Of a stretch of 26,818 nucleotides of DNA, positions 6,570-16,400 are shown piece after piece. A model generated the notes under the pieces. That model worked only from the letters and a program-made list of their open reading frames with translations. It was not told where the DNA came from and did no database searches. Source of the DNA: a virus. Location: positions 1,880-28,697 of IMG/VR virus record IMGVR_UViG_3300010233_000198; one strand, written 5' to 3'. Position 1 is the stretch's first letter, and each line of letters starts with the position of its first letter. Made by a program: the position numbers and the translations under genes.

Positions 6570-7525
6570 TGGTATTCAGCGCACCAACTTGGAACCTGAC
6601 ATCTATAATCGACGAATTCCGCAATATCACTGGCGTTCCCGATACCACGATGCTTACCGACCAGCAGTGCGCGGATCTCATTAACTACTACTACCAGTTT
6701 GTGTTGCCCAAGGAGCTAAAGATCTTCTGGGGCTACACGAATTACCAGTTCTTTTGCCAGGCTAACGTAGATCAGTACCTCGCGCCTCAAGGTTTCCAGA
6801 CTGTCAATCCTAGTGCTTACGCAGATGGTTTCCCGATTGAGTGGTACATTGACCCGGATACTTTTTATCAAGACTGGCCACAGCGAGAGAACAAGCAGGC
6901 CATTACCACAGGCGACGGAACCACAAATGCTTTCCCTTTTAATCTATCTGCTTTTCCAGTCTTACCCAGGAGCGTTTATGTCACAGATGGTACTCAGGTC
7001 GTTCAAGATGATGGGGCCGGAGGATTTAACCAAGTTTCTCCTATTGTGCCTGCTAGCCCTATCTCTGTTTCAGGCACTATCGATTATCTAACCGGCGTAG
7101 TCTCTAGCTTATCGTTTGTATTGGCTCCAGCGCTTAACACAAATATCGTAGCCACTTCGCAGACGTACCAGGCTAATAGGCCCCAAGGGATACTGTTCTT
7201 TAACCAAACATTCCTAGCTGATTCTACAGTTGCCACGCTTAATGCCGCTAACCTATTCGTTTTGCGCCCTGTGCCTGACCAAGTCTACCTAATCAAGATG
7301 CAAGGCATTCAGGTTCCACAGCCTCTAATAAACGGAACAGATGTACCTTTCCGACCAGATTTAGGCCCACTGATTGCTTTAGGAGCTGCACTGCACAGAT
7401 TCAAGCGGCTAAACCAATTCGATCAGTACCAGCAAGTAATGCCAGAGTACTTAAGATTCAAGGACGTCTGTATGCAGGACACCTATGAAGAGCTGATATA
7501 CGAACGATCAATCCCCAAGTTTTAG
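6569..7525 (+). CDS. Head-tail adaptor or connector protein (gp4-like)
   Basis: A 318-residue protein. The first 100 residues and the last 60 are helical and aromatic, the style of podovirus tail-accessory or adaptor proteins that sit under the portal ring. The helix near residues 24-42 (DQQCADLINYYYQFVLPKE) and the C-terminal segment around LGPLIALGAALHRFKRLN are typical. Residues 112-200 hold an inserted beta module (TGDGTTNAFPF to a YLTG-type strand) that recurs in the 768-residue protein. The connector role is inferred from pattern and order. Start is in a TAATG junction. Confidence 0.6.
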   Translation: MVFSAPTWNLTSIIDEFRNITGVPDTTMLTDQQCADLINYYYQFVLPKELKIFWGYTNYQFFCQANVDQYLAPQGFQTVNPSAYADGFPIEWYIDPDTFYQDWPQRENKQAITTGDGTTNAFPFNLSAFPVLPRSVYVTDGTQVVQDDGAGGFNQVSPIVPASPISVSGTIDYLTGVVSSLSFVLAPALNTNIVATSQTYQANRPQGILFFNQTFLADSTVATLNAANLFVLRPVPDQVYLIKMQGIQVPQPLINGTDVPFRPDLGPLIALGAALHRFKRLNQFDQYQQVMPEYLRFKDVCMQDTYEELIYERSIPKF

Positions 7526-7533
7526 GAGAAGAA

Positions 7534-8100
7534 ATGTCATATACCCCTAACGTACCTCAAGGCAACCAGCAGATCGCAGCGACTCAGATACCGATCCTAA
7601 ATAACTTCACGTACATCAACACTGCAATGCGGATAGATCATGCTTGGAACGGCAACGAGATCAGCGGCCAGGCAGACGGATCGCACCAGAAGATCTCACT
7701 ACCCAATCAAGCCACGGACATCTCATCGCTTGGCACGGGCATAGCTTCGGTTATGTATTCTATAGGCGGTAATATCTTCTCTTATAATGGCACAAAGCGT
7801 CCGGTATCTGGGGTTAGCGGAACTGGAACCGTATTTATCACAACTTCATTTACGACTGTTTTTGCTATTCCCGCTGATTGTTTTGGGCATGTTCTATTAT
7901 CTCAGCCTGGTAGTGGAAGCGCGACTGTATTTACTTTTTTCTCTTCATCTTCAGTGGTTTACATATCGTATCTTGCTTCTGCTGTTTTAACTGGTTTTAC
8001 CACACTTAATCTATTAAACAACTCATTAAACCTTCAAGTTAACAGAGCTAATGGAGCCAATTACACGTCAACATACAAATACATTTACTGGCCAATATAA
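7534..8100 (+). CDS. Phage virion protein, small tail-associated
   Basis: A 188-residue protein with TTAGGAGAAG before the ATG. Its first 65 residues follow a pattern frequent in phage tail regions: PNVPQGNQQIAATQIPILNN, then DHAWNG and ADGSHQKISLPNQ. The rest is Phe/Ser/Val-rich beta strand. From about base 7780 the DNA is clearly more AT-rich than the neighbours, so the C-terminal half may be a later acquisition. The protein is probably a small fibre or head-tail component. No enzyme motif was seen. The stop overlaps the next start (TAATG). Confidence 0.6.
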   Translation: MSYTPNVPQGNQQIAATQIPILNNFTYINTAMRIDHAWNGNEISGQADGSHQKISLPNQATDISSLGTGIASVMYSIGGNIFSYNGTKRPVSGVSGTGTVFITTSFTTVFAIPADCFGHVLLSQPGSGSATVFTFFSSSSVVYISYLASAVLTGFTTLNLLNNSLNLQVNRANGANYTSTYKYIYWPI

Positions 8101-10406
8101 TGGTAGACTATCAAAAGTTTCCTATACAAAACACGCGAACCGGATTTAATGAGTCAGTCGAATCTTGGCTGCTTCCTAGAGATTCGTACCAGCAAATGAT
8201 TAACTGCCATCTATACCGAGGTGTGCTGGAGAAGATTGCCGGATACCGTTTGTTTGCAAGATTCACGGATAGAGGACAAGCTTCCCTGGGAACACCAGAT
8301 GGAGTGAAGAAAACTTTTACAGGAACGCTTCTCGTTTTGCCTGTGGTTGCCAATCTAAAAGAATCTTCTCCTTTTGTATACGGAACAATAAGCGTCGCAG
8401 CCGGAACAGCAGAAACATTCGCGTACACTTCAGACTTTTCGGCTACAGAAATAACTCTAACCGGTAGTGCTGGTGGAACTGGTCGTATAAACATAACAAC
8501 AGGTGTATTCACAATCACTTTTAACACTGCACCACCTCTAAGTATTTACAGTTCAGTTTTCATTATTATTGACTTCACTCCGCTTTCTACAACAGCCATC
8601 ATGGGAATTAAGCAATATTATCAGGATACAGGTGGGCAAGAGGTTTTGGTATTCGACGAGAAGCGCGTAGGTAAGATCGTAAACAATGTAGGTATCCTGG
8701 CCGCGCAATCGGGAGCACTTCAAGCTGTAACAGAACTACCTCATGATTATTATATCGCACAGTTCTACACAACACCTGGAGGAGCGCAAACCTTTACTGG
8801 CGTACTTGCTGGAGCACCTTTCGTTCCTGGCACAATTGCAATTTCCGAGTTCACAGCAGCAGGTGTTCCCGTACCAGGTAATACGATAACCGATAATGGA
8901 CAAGGCAAACTTCAGGGAGCTAATGTCACTTCAGGAAGCATTAACTACATCACCGGAGCAGTTACCTTCACTCTATCCGCTTCAACAGCCACAAACGTCT
9001 ACGATTTCACTGGCGGGTTTTACGATGACCTATTCACTGGTGGTATCTCTAACTTCTTTAGCCTAACAAACTACCAGTATAACGCATTCTTTACTAACAA
9101 TATAGACCCACCATTTTACTATGACGGAATAAGTGTTCATTACCTAAATACTAATGTTTCGGTAAAGCTCACAACAGCATCAGGTGGCGTTCCAGTTTAT
9201 GACATTACCAGAGTACTCCATGTTTTTACCTATCGCGAACGTCTCCTACTGATGAATGTGCTGATGAACGGAGTCGGCGCGCCTAACGATATTTGGTGGT
9301 CTACAGCTGGCGCACCTTTAGACTTTACCAATGACGAGAACTTGCCCGCTCCTACCAGTGAGGCGATCAGGCTTTTCGGCTACATCAATACTGACCTGAT
9401 CGTGCGCTTTGCTAATTCAGAGCGCGTATTTCGGTATACTGCTGACGCATTCTCACCCTTTAGATGGGACAGCACAAACAATATATGGGCCTGTGACACT
9501 CAGTACAGCGCAATTAACTACGATTCCTGGTTCAGTTCTATAGGCAAGCCCGCGATTGTTGGGTCTGATGGAGTGAACGTGAAGAGGGTCGACGAGATCA
9601 TACCGGATTTCACAGACCCGACAAGACTTGCGCAGCAGACTCCAGTACCGTTCATGAGCCAGACAAGCATAGGGCAATGTTATGGGGAAAGATTCGACGA
9701 CGAGAAGGAAGGCTGGCTCTGCTACAACAGCTCACCGCAAGACCAGTCCGAGGTAACCGCATCCGATAATGTGCTGGCCTTTAACTATTTAGATCAGACC
9801 TACGCGGTTTATCAGTTTCCGTTTAGTTGTCTCGGCTTTGGCAAGATAGTGAACGTTCCTACTTGGTCCACCACATTTACGACCTGGCAAGACATGGACG
9901 TGACCTGGGATAGCTATCTACAGCAGAGCAATGCGCTTGTCGACTTAGCCGGTGATCAGTTCGATACTGTCTTCGAGCTTAACACGGGCAATTCGCTAGG
10001 CGATGAGACAACCCCAGTGCTTATGAGCGTTATAACGAAGAACTTCAACCCATTTATCGAGGAAGGGGAACTGTGCCGCTTCGGTTATGTTGATCTGTTC
10101 GTCTCTGCCTACAATACCACTACTTTGCGGGTCCAGTTCTACCTTAACGATGAGCTGTACGTGGATGGTTCAGGAAACCCAGCCGGATACTATCAGGAAA
10201 CGATATTGAACTTTGCCACTATGGATTCCATGAGCTCTGCAAATCAAACCAAAGTCTGGAAGCGCATTTATGTTGGCGCTACAGGTAAATCGCACACCAT
10301 TCGACTGTACCAGAACGCTGCGGACTTCGGTACTAGCTTAGACCAACCAGTTTACGTGCATGCTATGGTGCTATACATGAAACCAGCAGGGAGGATTTTT
10401 AACTAA
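8100..10406 (+). CDS. Large tail or packaged-DNA stabilisation protein (P22 gp10-like)
   Basis: A 768-residue protein. The N-terminal pattern FNESVESWLLPRDSYQQM followed by NCHLYRGVLEKIAGY resembles podovirus head-completion or stabilisation proteins, which close the portal channel after packaging. Residues 64-162 and 225-310 carry two copies of a beta module also found in the connector (GTPDGVKKTF and TPGGAQTFTG starts, strands ending in NITTGVF or NYITGAV). Residues 320-560 include Trp/Tyr/Asp-rich beta repeats as in propeller-like tail hubs, and the last 120 residues form a beta domain. The exact place in the tail is inferred. Confidence 0.6.
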   Translation: MVDYQKFPIQNTRTGFNESVESWLLPRDSYQQMINCHLYRGVLEKIAGYRLFARFTDRGQASLGTPDGVKKTFTGTLLVLPVVANLKESSPFVYGTISVAAGTAETFAYTSDFSATEITLTGSAGGTGRINITTGVFTITFNTAPPLSIYSSVFIIIDFTPLSTTAIMGIKQYYQDTGGQEVLVFDEKRVGKIVNNVGILAAQSGALQAVTELPHDYYIAQFYTTPGGAQTFTGVLAGAPFVPGTIAISEFTAAGVPVPGNTITDNGQGKLQGANVTSGSINYITGAVTFTLSASTATNVYDFTGGFYDDLFTGGISNFFSLTNYQYNAFFTNNIDPPFYYDGISVHYLNTNVSVKLTTASGGVPVYDITRVLHVFTYRERLLLMNVLMNGVGAPNDIWWSTAGAPLDFTNDENLPAPTSEAIRLFGYINTDLIVRFANSERVFRYTADAFSPFRWDSTNNIWACDTQYSAINYDSWFSSIGKPAIVGSDGVNVKRVDEIIPDFTDPTRLAQQTPVPFMSQTSIGQCYGERFDDEKEGWLCYNSSPQDQSEVTASDNVLAFNYLDQTYAVYQFPFSCLGFGKIVNVPTWSTTFTTWQDMDVTWDSYLQQSNALVDLAGDQFDTVFELNTGNSLGDETTPVLMSVITKNFNPFIEEGELCRFGYVDLFVSAYNTTTLRVQFYLNDELYVDGSGNPAGYYQETILNFATMDSMSSANQTKVWKRIYVGATGKSHTIRLYQNAADFGTSLDQPVYVHAMVLYMKPAGRIFN

Positions 10407-10573
10407 TGAAATACGGTTTATACGAATACTTTCCCGATCAAGATGGTGCCGTTGAAAAGGTGCTGATCTATGCGTTCCCTACCAGAATGAGGGCACTCAG
10501 CATCATGAACCTGATCAACAATACCGGGGAAGCGCTCCTGGGTATAGAGGAAATCAATGAAACTGCAACCTAA
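10406..10573 (+). CDS. Small protein of unknown function (55 aa)
   Basis: A 55-residue ORF beginning in the TAATG junction with the large tail gene. A GGGAGG stretch lies about 12 bases upstream. It ends 17 bases inside the next gene. The sequence, starting MKYGLYEYFPDQDG, alternates beta (EKVLIYAFP) and helix (TRMRALSIMNLIN), so it looks like a real small fold. No family was recognised. Position suggests a small virion or assembly component. Confidence 0.6.
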   Translation: MKYGLYEYFPDQDGAVEKVLIYAFPTRMRALSIMNLINNTGEALLGIEEINETAT

Positions 10574-11030
10574 CTTTAGCTGGCAGAAGTATGAAGGTGC
10601 CGAGGAAGACCAGAAGGAGCAGTTCCAGTTTCAGCTTCAGTCCCAGCATATCCAGGTCTCTAACTCGGTAAACGCCACTATAGACGATGAGAGCTATTTT
10701 TCCCGGGAACGAATGACTAGTTTTACGTGGATAGACGGGCAACCAATCTGGAAGAAGACGATATCCGGTGTAGTTGTTAGCACGGCCACTACACCCTATG
10801 CGCACGGAATCACTGGCATCAATATTGTGGTTCAGCTTACCGGAAACATGCAGGGTGAAGTGCCCTTGGCTACTTTTGCCGCTCCGATACCCTATATGGA
10901 CCCGACCACTTTAGCGAATGGCGTTGGTCTGTACATGGACCCGACTAACATCTACCTGATCACTGGCAACGCAGACTGGGCCGGATACTTATTTAACGTA
11001 ACCATTTATTACACGAAAGCGAGGACTTAA
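10557..11030 (+). CDS. Phage tail-associated protein, conserved type, unknown function
   Basis: A 157-residue protein with GAGGAAAT before the ATG. The first 45 residues are Gln-rich and helical (a segment KEQFQFQLQSQ). The remainder is beta-rich. Its C-terminal region has a pattern I recognise from tail-fibre-like phage proteins: GITGINIVVQLTGNMQ, then GVGLYMDPTNIYLITGNADW and a last strand with TIYYTKA. Likely a small tail or fibre protein; function inferred. It sits between the tail protein and the ejection-protein genes. Confidence 0.65.
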   Translation: MKLQPNFSWQKYEGAEEDQKEQFQFQLQSQHIQVSNSVNATIDDESYFSRERMTSFTWIDGQPIWKKTISGVVVSTATTPYAHGITGINIVVQLTGNMQGEVPLATFAAPIPYMDPTTLANGVGLYMDPTNIYLITGNADWAGYLFNVTIYYTKART

Positions 11031-11031
11031 C

Positions 11032-11742
11032 ATGGCTAAAGCGAATTGGGGTGCAGGTGGTGCAGGAGCTATAAGTGGTGCTGCTGGTGGTGCTGCTGTA
11101 GGATCTTTTGGTGGACCTGTTGGGACTGCTGTAGGTGCTGTAGCTGGTGGTGTTGTAGGAGCTGTAAGTGGGCTATTCGGTGGTGGCAAGAAAGACAAAG
11201 TAAAAAAGATATCCACATTGACTCCAGAGCAGCAAAACATGATGAAGCTAATAGACGAGGCCATCACAAAGGGAACCGGTCCTCTAGCTGACGTATTTGG
11301 CGAGTTCAACGAGGAAAAGTTCAAGAAAGGTGTGGCCGATCCTGCGCTAAAGAACTTCCAAGAAAACATCCTCCCGCAGATCCAAGAGAAATTCATCGCT
11401 GGAAACCAAGTCGCCGGTTCTGGTATGCGTCGCGGTCAGATCAAAGGCGCTACAGACCTGCAAAGTGAATTGGCTAGACTTCTTTACCAAGCACAAGAGC
11501 AGCAAAAACAAAATAAGATAGCGGGTATCAATGCACTTCAAGGCACAAGAGGATTCGAAAATATCTACCAAAAAGGCGAGCAGAATCCCATAGCAGCTGC
11601 CGGGCAAGGAATCATATCCAATATAGGTGAGAAGGTCGGTTCTGCTGCGGTGGATGCGCTGTTCAAACCTAAAGACACTCAGACTCCAGCACCAACAGCA
11701 ACCGGGCAGCCAGTAACGCAAGTTCAAACACAGGTAGGTTAA
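11032..11742 (+). CDS. Glycine-zipper ejection-type protein
   Basis: A 236-residue protein. Residues 6-48 are Gly/Ala-rich with GG, GAxxG and GxxVG spacing, forming a strongly hydrophobic Gly-zipper segment that could insert into or cross a membrane. The rest is helical with Lys, Gln and Glu (residues 55-180) and ends in a Pro/Thr/Gln-rich tail. Small proteins of this shape, followed by long coiled-coil proteins, occur in podovirus ejection gene sets such as P22 gp7, gp20 and gp16. The assignment is by architecture and order. Confidence 0.6.
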   Translation: MAKANWGAGGAGAISGAAGGAAVGSFGGPVGTAVGAVAGGVVGAVSGLFGGGKKDKVKKISTLTPEQQNMMKLIDEAITKGTGPLADVFGEFNEEKFKKGVADPALKNFQENILPQIQEKFIAGNQVAGSGMRRGQIKGATDLQSELARLLYQAQEQQKQNKIAGINALQGTRGFENIYQKGEQNPIAAAGQGIISNIGEKVGSAAVDALFKPKDTQTPAPTATGQPVTQVQTQVG

Positions 11743-11744
11743 CC

Positions 11745-13025
11745 ATGGTACAGATCATCGAAGCAGACAACTCCTGGGCAGATGCGGCACGCAAATTCGG
11801 GAGCGATCTTGTTCAGGGCTATGCTAACCGGTCAGATGAACAAGCTATCCAGAAAAGCATCATGGCACTCGGCGACAAACCAACAGCCAGGCAAATACTA
11901 GACGCGCTAACCAATACGAAGACGCACTCACCGAAAGCTAAACAGCAAGCACTCCAAAACTACATGGGCGTCGCGGAGTTCGAAGAAGCGCAAGCGAAGA
12001 ACAAAGAAGCGCAAAAGGTCGCCGAAGCCCGTGCAACTATAGAAGAAAACAAAGCAGCTAACACGAAGGCATACCAGGAAGGTCGACTGGCCACTGAAGG
12101 AACAAAAGCACAAGGAGCCACGGATCGTGCAACTACAGCAGCCGAGCACAAAAACAAACAGCTCGAGGAACAAACCAGGCACAATAAAGCAGTCGAGGGA
12201 AACGCATCAACTGCCCAGGGAACACAACAGCAGCGCGTGGACATTGAAGCTAAAAGAGAAGAAGAAAAAGCGCAAGCCAAGTTAGACGAGCAAGAGCAGT
12301 CCGATGCCATTATAGACCAGATCTCAGATAAGTTTATGACTCCCGAGATGAAAGCTGGTCTGAAAGGTAGCCTCTCTAAAGATCAAGCCGAGACACTGTT
12401 GCGCGATTCGTTAGAACCTCCCAAGGCTACTTTAGAAGATAAGGAATTCGCCAAGAGACGTGTTAAGGAAACAGGCGCGCTGACCTCAAACATTATAGAA
12501 AACCGCAAAGTAAGGGAAGAAGTCGGCAAGCTCCGTAAATTATCCGACACGCTAAGTACTCCATCCGCAAAATTAACTGGCTGGACAGGTTTAAACAAAA
12601 CAGCAAACGACATCTCTATCCGCTCGTTCCCGTTAATCAAAACCGTCCTTGAACTGATCGCAGGCAAAGGAACCATCGCACTTGGCAAGATCAAAATAGC
12701 TGAAGAGAAACACGCTATAAGACCTACAGACTCAGTGACATTGCGCAATTCAAAATTGGATGCACTGGATAGCTTAGCCCAGATAGCAATCGAAAGAGAC
12801 CAGCAAAAGCTCGATCTTCTTAAATTAGGTTCCAATCAAGAAATCCTAGATAAATTTCAGGCTGAATCCGACTCAATCTTAGACGCCTATATGGACATGG
12901 ATCTGGTAGGTGAAGAAGTAAACAGCGATGAGTTGCCGCCTGCCTTAGAGCTTAAAGGGCGAACAGGCACGTTATCGGATGGCACTAAAGTTAAAAGCGA
13001 TGGAGTCAGATGGACAAAAATCTAG
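11745..13025 (+). CDS. Coiled-coil ejection-type protein
   Basis: A 426-residue protein starting two bases after the preceding stop. Residues 80-200 are a long stretch of Ala/Lys/Glu/Gln without Pro breaks, consistent with an extended helix or coiled coil. The part from residue 200 is also helical, with a more hydrophobic segment around residues 280-310 (IRSFPLIKTVLELIAGKG). No enzyme motif was seen. It lies between the Gly-zipper protein and the 1125-residue protein and is likely a second ejection-set member. The next gene overlaps it by 16 bases. Confidence 0.6.
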   Translation: MVQIIEADNSWADAARKFGSDLVQGYANRSDEQAIQKSIMALGDKPTARQILDALTNTKTHSPKAKQQALQNYMGVAEFEEAQAKNKEAQKVAEARATIEENKAANTKAYQEGRLATEGTKAQGATDRATTAAEHKNKQLEEQTRHNKAVEGNASTAQGTQQQRVDIEAKREEEKAQAKLDEQEQSDAIIDQISDKFMTPEMKAGLKGSLSKDQAETLLRDSLEPPKATLEDKEFAKRRVKETGALTSNIIENRKVREEVGKLRKLSDTLSTPSAKLTGWTGLNKTANDISIRSFPLIKTVLELIAGKGTIALGKIKIAEEKHAIRPTDSVTLRNSKLDALDSLAQIAIERDQQKLDLLKLGSNQEILDKFQAESDSILDAYMDMDLVGEEVNSDELPPALELKGRTGTLSDGTKVKSDGVRWTKI

Positions 13026-16000
13026 GCACAATCAGTACCGGTCCTGTAACCATAAGGAAGCCTGGGTTTATTCTAGACGAAGAGCCCGAGGACAGCGCAC
13101 CTACTCAGTTACCACAGCCACGTGCACCTGTCAGAAAAGGTTTCGTGTTAGATGATCCGATTACCACAACTCCTGAGCAGCGAGACCAAGCCAAAATGGT
13201 GGAAGCTGCTGGTCAGTATCACGTGCCAGACAAAACACCGGAAGAGCTAAAGAGCATGTCGATTCGTGAACGCATGCAGTATATTCAAGACCTCCAGACT
13301 CAACGCGAATTCCTAAACAGTAGCCAATTCGTTAAGGGCACTCTATCCGGTGCGTCGTTTGGTGCCACTGAAAACATAGAAGCACTGAAACCGATTAAGT
13401 TTGAGGAAGCTAACATATTACAGATTCCCGAAGTGGCTGGTCAGCTTGTCGGATCTTATCTGCCTCTAAGTGGAATGATTAAAGTTTCGCATTTGGCAAC
13501 AAGTCCTGTAATGAAAATGATTACCAAAAGTCCTGTGATTCAAAAGAATGTCGGTGCTCTATTATCTATGTTCGGTGTCGGTATGGCGGATAGTGCTCTG
13601 CATCAAGTAGCGAAAGGCGAGATTCCTTCACCTATAGATGCTCTTCAGAATGGTGGAACCTGGGCTGCTCTCGATGTTGCCCTAAAGACTCTAGGTGTTG
13701 GTGGCCGATTCGCTGCTGGTATGATGAGACGCGCAAGTCAAACAGGTACCAATAGACTAGAAATGGTCAACAGAGTCGCTAATGAAGTCAAGGTATCAGG
13801 AGCAACCACACCAGAGCAGGTTGCAGCTAAAGCACTAGAAGTAATCGAAGGCCCTCTAAGTGAAGCCGAAAAACTAGCAGCACAGGAACGCACTGTACAG
13901 CTTGCCCAGCGCGAACAAACCGAAATGTCCAAACTTGCGCAGCAAACATTAGGACAACCCGTATCACAAGGTAAACAGGCAGTTACATCTAAATCACAAC
14001 CATCACAACCACCAGGCGGATTAGGAATTCAGTATGGTTTTGCAGATTTAGGTCAGGGCATATCAGACAGTTTTTACAAGCAAGGTTTCGAGTCTTTACA
14101 GAAAGGAAGAACATCTATTGCAGGTATGACAGACGATATTCTTGTCGCGGCTAAACCTAATTTCGATAACGGTTTAATTAAGTCTGCTGATGACCTCAAG
14201 AAATTCACAGACTTCTATTACTCACAAAAGTATCCATCACAAGGTACCGCAACGCCACAAGTCGCACAAGGAACCAAACAGTTTACAGTTAAGAAAGGCG
14301 CACCTGGTACACCTTCAGAGCAAACACAAGCAGTTTCCCGTGTACAAGCAGCAGCTCAAGCAGAACCAGGCCTCACACCTAAAGATATAAAGACCCGTGT
14401 AATCGAAGACCGCCCAGTGAACCAGCTAACCAAGAAAGTGCACGAGCTTTCCGAACCGTACAAGCCGCTAGCCGTGGACCTGGTTAAAGAAGCGGCAGCA
14501 CTCGAGAACACCGCAATTCAGGGTAAGATCAATCAGGTAGGCACCAGGGCAGCGTCAATGGAAGTACTTGGCACATCAATCCGGGAAAATGTGAACGAAG
14601 CACTAGAAGCAGCCAAAGCAGAATACGCGCCATTGTACGTAGAAGCAGAGCGAATAGCGCATACGGTTACCCATGTACCTACAAGAGCCATAAACACTGC
14701 GATTAATAGATTACTTAGACTAGCCTCTTTACGTACAAGACCTGCCGGATACAACGCAGTTATCGAAAACCTAGAAGGTGTACTGGAAGATCTTGGTGCT
14801 ACCGCAACGATTGCCGAGTCCTTAGGTGTCCAGGCTGCCGCAGGTGTTGAAATTCCCGTGTCGAGATCTATAGAAGTTGCCCGAAGACTAAATGAAATTG
14901 TGACCTATGAAGCTATTGAGCCTACCGTAAAAGATGTCCTGAAAAAAGAGGTACTGGATCTAAAAGCCGACATACGTACAGGTCTAGTGCAAGTTCCTGA
15001 TGCTCTGGCTGCCTTTGAACTAGCCGAAGCACAGCACGCAGTAGTGGCCCAGAGATTTGGTAGGGACAGCATTAAAAGTATCCGTGGTCAGCAAGCAGGT
15101 GAGCGCGTTGCCAAAATGGTTGAATCGCCCACCACATTCGCTGAGCTGAAACCGATATTGTCACCTGCGCAGACCCAGCAGATCGAGCGTGAGTTCCTGG
15201 AAAAGCTTAACGAACAGACATTCGACAAGTCTCAGAAGTCGCTTCGCGAGATGGAACGACACCTCTCTGCCGAAAACCGTAAACTGGCGCGTGAGATCGT
15301 AGAGTCCAAGAATCCGCACAATCCTCAAGTACGCCGAAAACTTAAACAAGAAGCTATCCTGGACGACTTAAGCCAATCCCTCAGTACTGGTGATCGCCCT
15401 AAGCTAGCCCTTAATCTATGGAAGACACCCGAAGGCCAAAAACTGGTTAACGAAGCGCTGCACAACAGCCCGAATAAAGCGCGCCTGACTAAATACCTTC
15501 AGGAGCAATCATTCGAAGACTTAAAGCGATCAGTATTCAAATCAGATGGAACACTTAATCTGGACAAATTCAAAGAGTTCATGCGTGATCCTGGAACCGT
15601 TAACAATATCCGTATGATGGGTGGTGAGGATGCCGTTAAGTTCTTCAGGAACCTAGGTAGCCAAGTCAAAGAGATGGGCACGAACCTAAAGATAATACAG
15701 CATTTTCCGACTGAAGAGCAGATCGATAGACAACTCAGTTACAGGAAAAAACCAGAGTTAGCTAGAGAGTCTCCTGGTCAGCGCAAACTCGAGCAGATCG
15801 TATCCAAAGAAAAGCAAACCGAACGGCAAATCACTGGTCTAGGCAAGGAAAAACTTGAACTGGGCCCCAAAGGCAAGTCAACCCGGGATGAACAGGCCCT
15901 AGCAGCTAAAGAGCAGCGCGGAGGAAAGCGACTAGAAGAACTGGCCGCAAAAGAGAATCGTACAGAGAGACAGATAGGCGAAATCGGAAAAGAGAAACTG

Positions 16001-16387
16001 CCCACAAAGAAAACAGACAAAGAAGTGCTCGAAGCTAAAGCACACCGTGGAGACGAGATACTTAAGCGCATGAAAAGAAAAGACTACCACGCTAAGCAGA
16101 AGTTAGAAGACTGGAATGAATGGATAAAGGACACACTGCACCTGAATACTAAATCGGCAATTTCAGTATTCGGGATAGCTAAACTGGGCGGCTCAGCTAC
16201 AAGCGCAATCACCACAGGCATACCAACTGTTCTAATCGGTCTAGTTGGCTACAGAATGATGAACAGATTGCTAACCAGTCCGCGTACAAGACGAGCTTTC
16301 CTGGATGCGTGTAAGAAGAAAAGCGATCCGATTAAGTTTGTGCTTGGCATGGAAGCTTTCGGAAATTCAATTAAAGAAGAAGATTAA
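13010..16387 (+). CDS. Large ejection-type internal virion protein (1125 aa)
   Basis: The longest gene in the window. Residues 1-70 are disordered and Pro-rich. Residues 140-235 hold amphipathic hydrophobic stretches (QLVGSYLPLSGMIKVSHLA and KNVGALLSMFGVGM). The middle is helical and charged. Residues 925-1014 contain a twofold internal repeat built on the pattern KE(K/N)xTERQIxxxGKEKL. Residues 1047-1088 form a hydrophobic putative membrane segment (TTGIPTVLIGLVGYRMM). Large ejection proteins of podoviruses enter the host envelope to guide DNA. That role is inferred. No lytic transglycosylase or peptidase motif was seen. Confidence 0.6.
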   Translation: MDKNLGTISTGPVTIRKPGFILDEEPEDSAPTQLPQPRAPVRKGFVLDDPITTTPEQRDQAKMVEAAGQYHVPDKTPEELKSMSIRERMQYIQDLQTQREFLNSSQFVKGTLSGASFGATENIEALKPIKFEEANILQIPEVAGQLVGSYLPLSGMIKVSHLATSPVMKMITKSPVIQKNVGALLSMFGVGMADSALHQVAKGEIPSPIDALQNGGTWAALDVALKTLGVGGRFAAGMMRRASQTGTNRLEMVNRVANEVKVSGATTPEQVAAKALEVIEGPLSEAEKLAAQERTVQLAQREQTEMSKLAQQTLGQPVSQGKQAVTSKSQPSQPPGGLGIQYGFADLGQGISDSFYKQGFESLQKGRTSIAGMTDDILVAAKPNFDNGLIKSADDLKKFTDFYYSQKYPSQGTATPQVAQGTKQFTVKKGAPGTPSEQTQAVSRVQAAAQAEPGLTPKDIKTRVIEDRPVNQLTKKVHELSEPYKPLAVDLVKEAAALENTAIQGKINQVGTRAASMEVLGTSIRENVNEALEAAKAEYAPLYVEAERIAHTVTHVPTRAINTAINRLLRLASLRTRPAGYNAVIENLEGVLEDLGATATIAESLGVQAAAGVEIPVSRSIEVARRLNEIVTYEAIEPTVKDVLKKEVLDLKADIRTGLVQVPDALAAFELAEAQHAVVAQRFGRDSIKSIRGQQAGERVAKMVESPTTFAELKPILSPAQTQQIEREFLEKLNEQTFDKSQKSLREMERHLSAENRKLAREIVESKNPHNPQVRRKLKQEAILDDLSQSLSTGDRPKLALNLWKTPEGQKLVNEALHNSPNKARLTKYLQEQSFEDLKRSVFKSDGTLNLDKFKEFMRDPGTVNNIRMMGGEDAVKFFRNLGSQVKEMGTNLKIIQHFPTEEQIDRQLSYRKKPELARESPGQRKLEQIVSKEKQTERQITGLGKEKLELGPKGKSTRDEQALAAKEQRGGKRLEELAAKENRTERQIGEIGKEKLPTKKTDKEVLEAKAHRGDEILKRMKRKDYHAKQKLEDWNEWIKDTLHLNTKSAISVFGIAKLGGSATSAITTGIPTVLIGLVGYRMMNRLLTSPRTRRAFLDACKKKSDPIKFVLGMEAFGNSIKEED

Positions 16388-16400
16388 CAAAGGAGAATAT

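Noticed and set aside
11046-11291. Plus-strand ORF of 81 residues very rich in Cys and Trp
   Set aside because: It is the out-of-frame reading of the Gly/Ala-rich start of the ejection-type gene (GGTGGTGCTGCT codons). This is a composition artefact.
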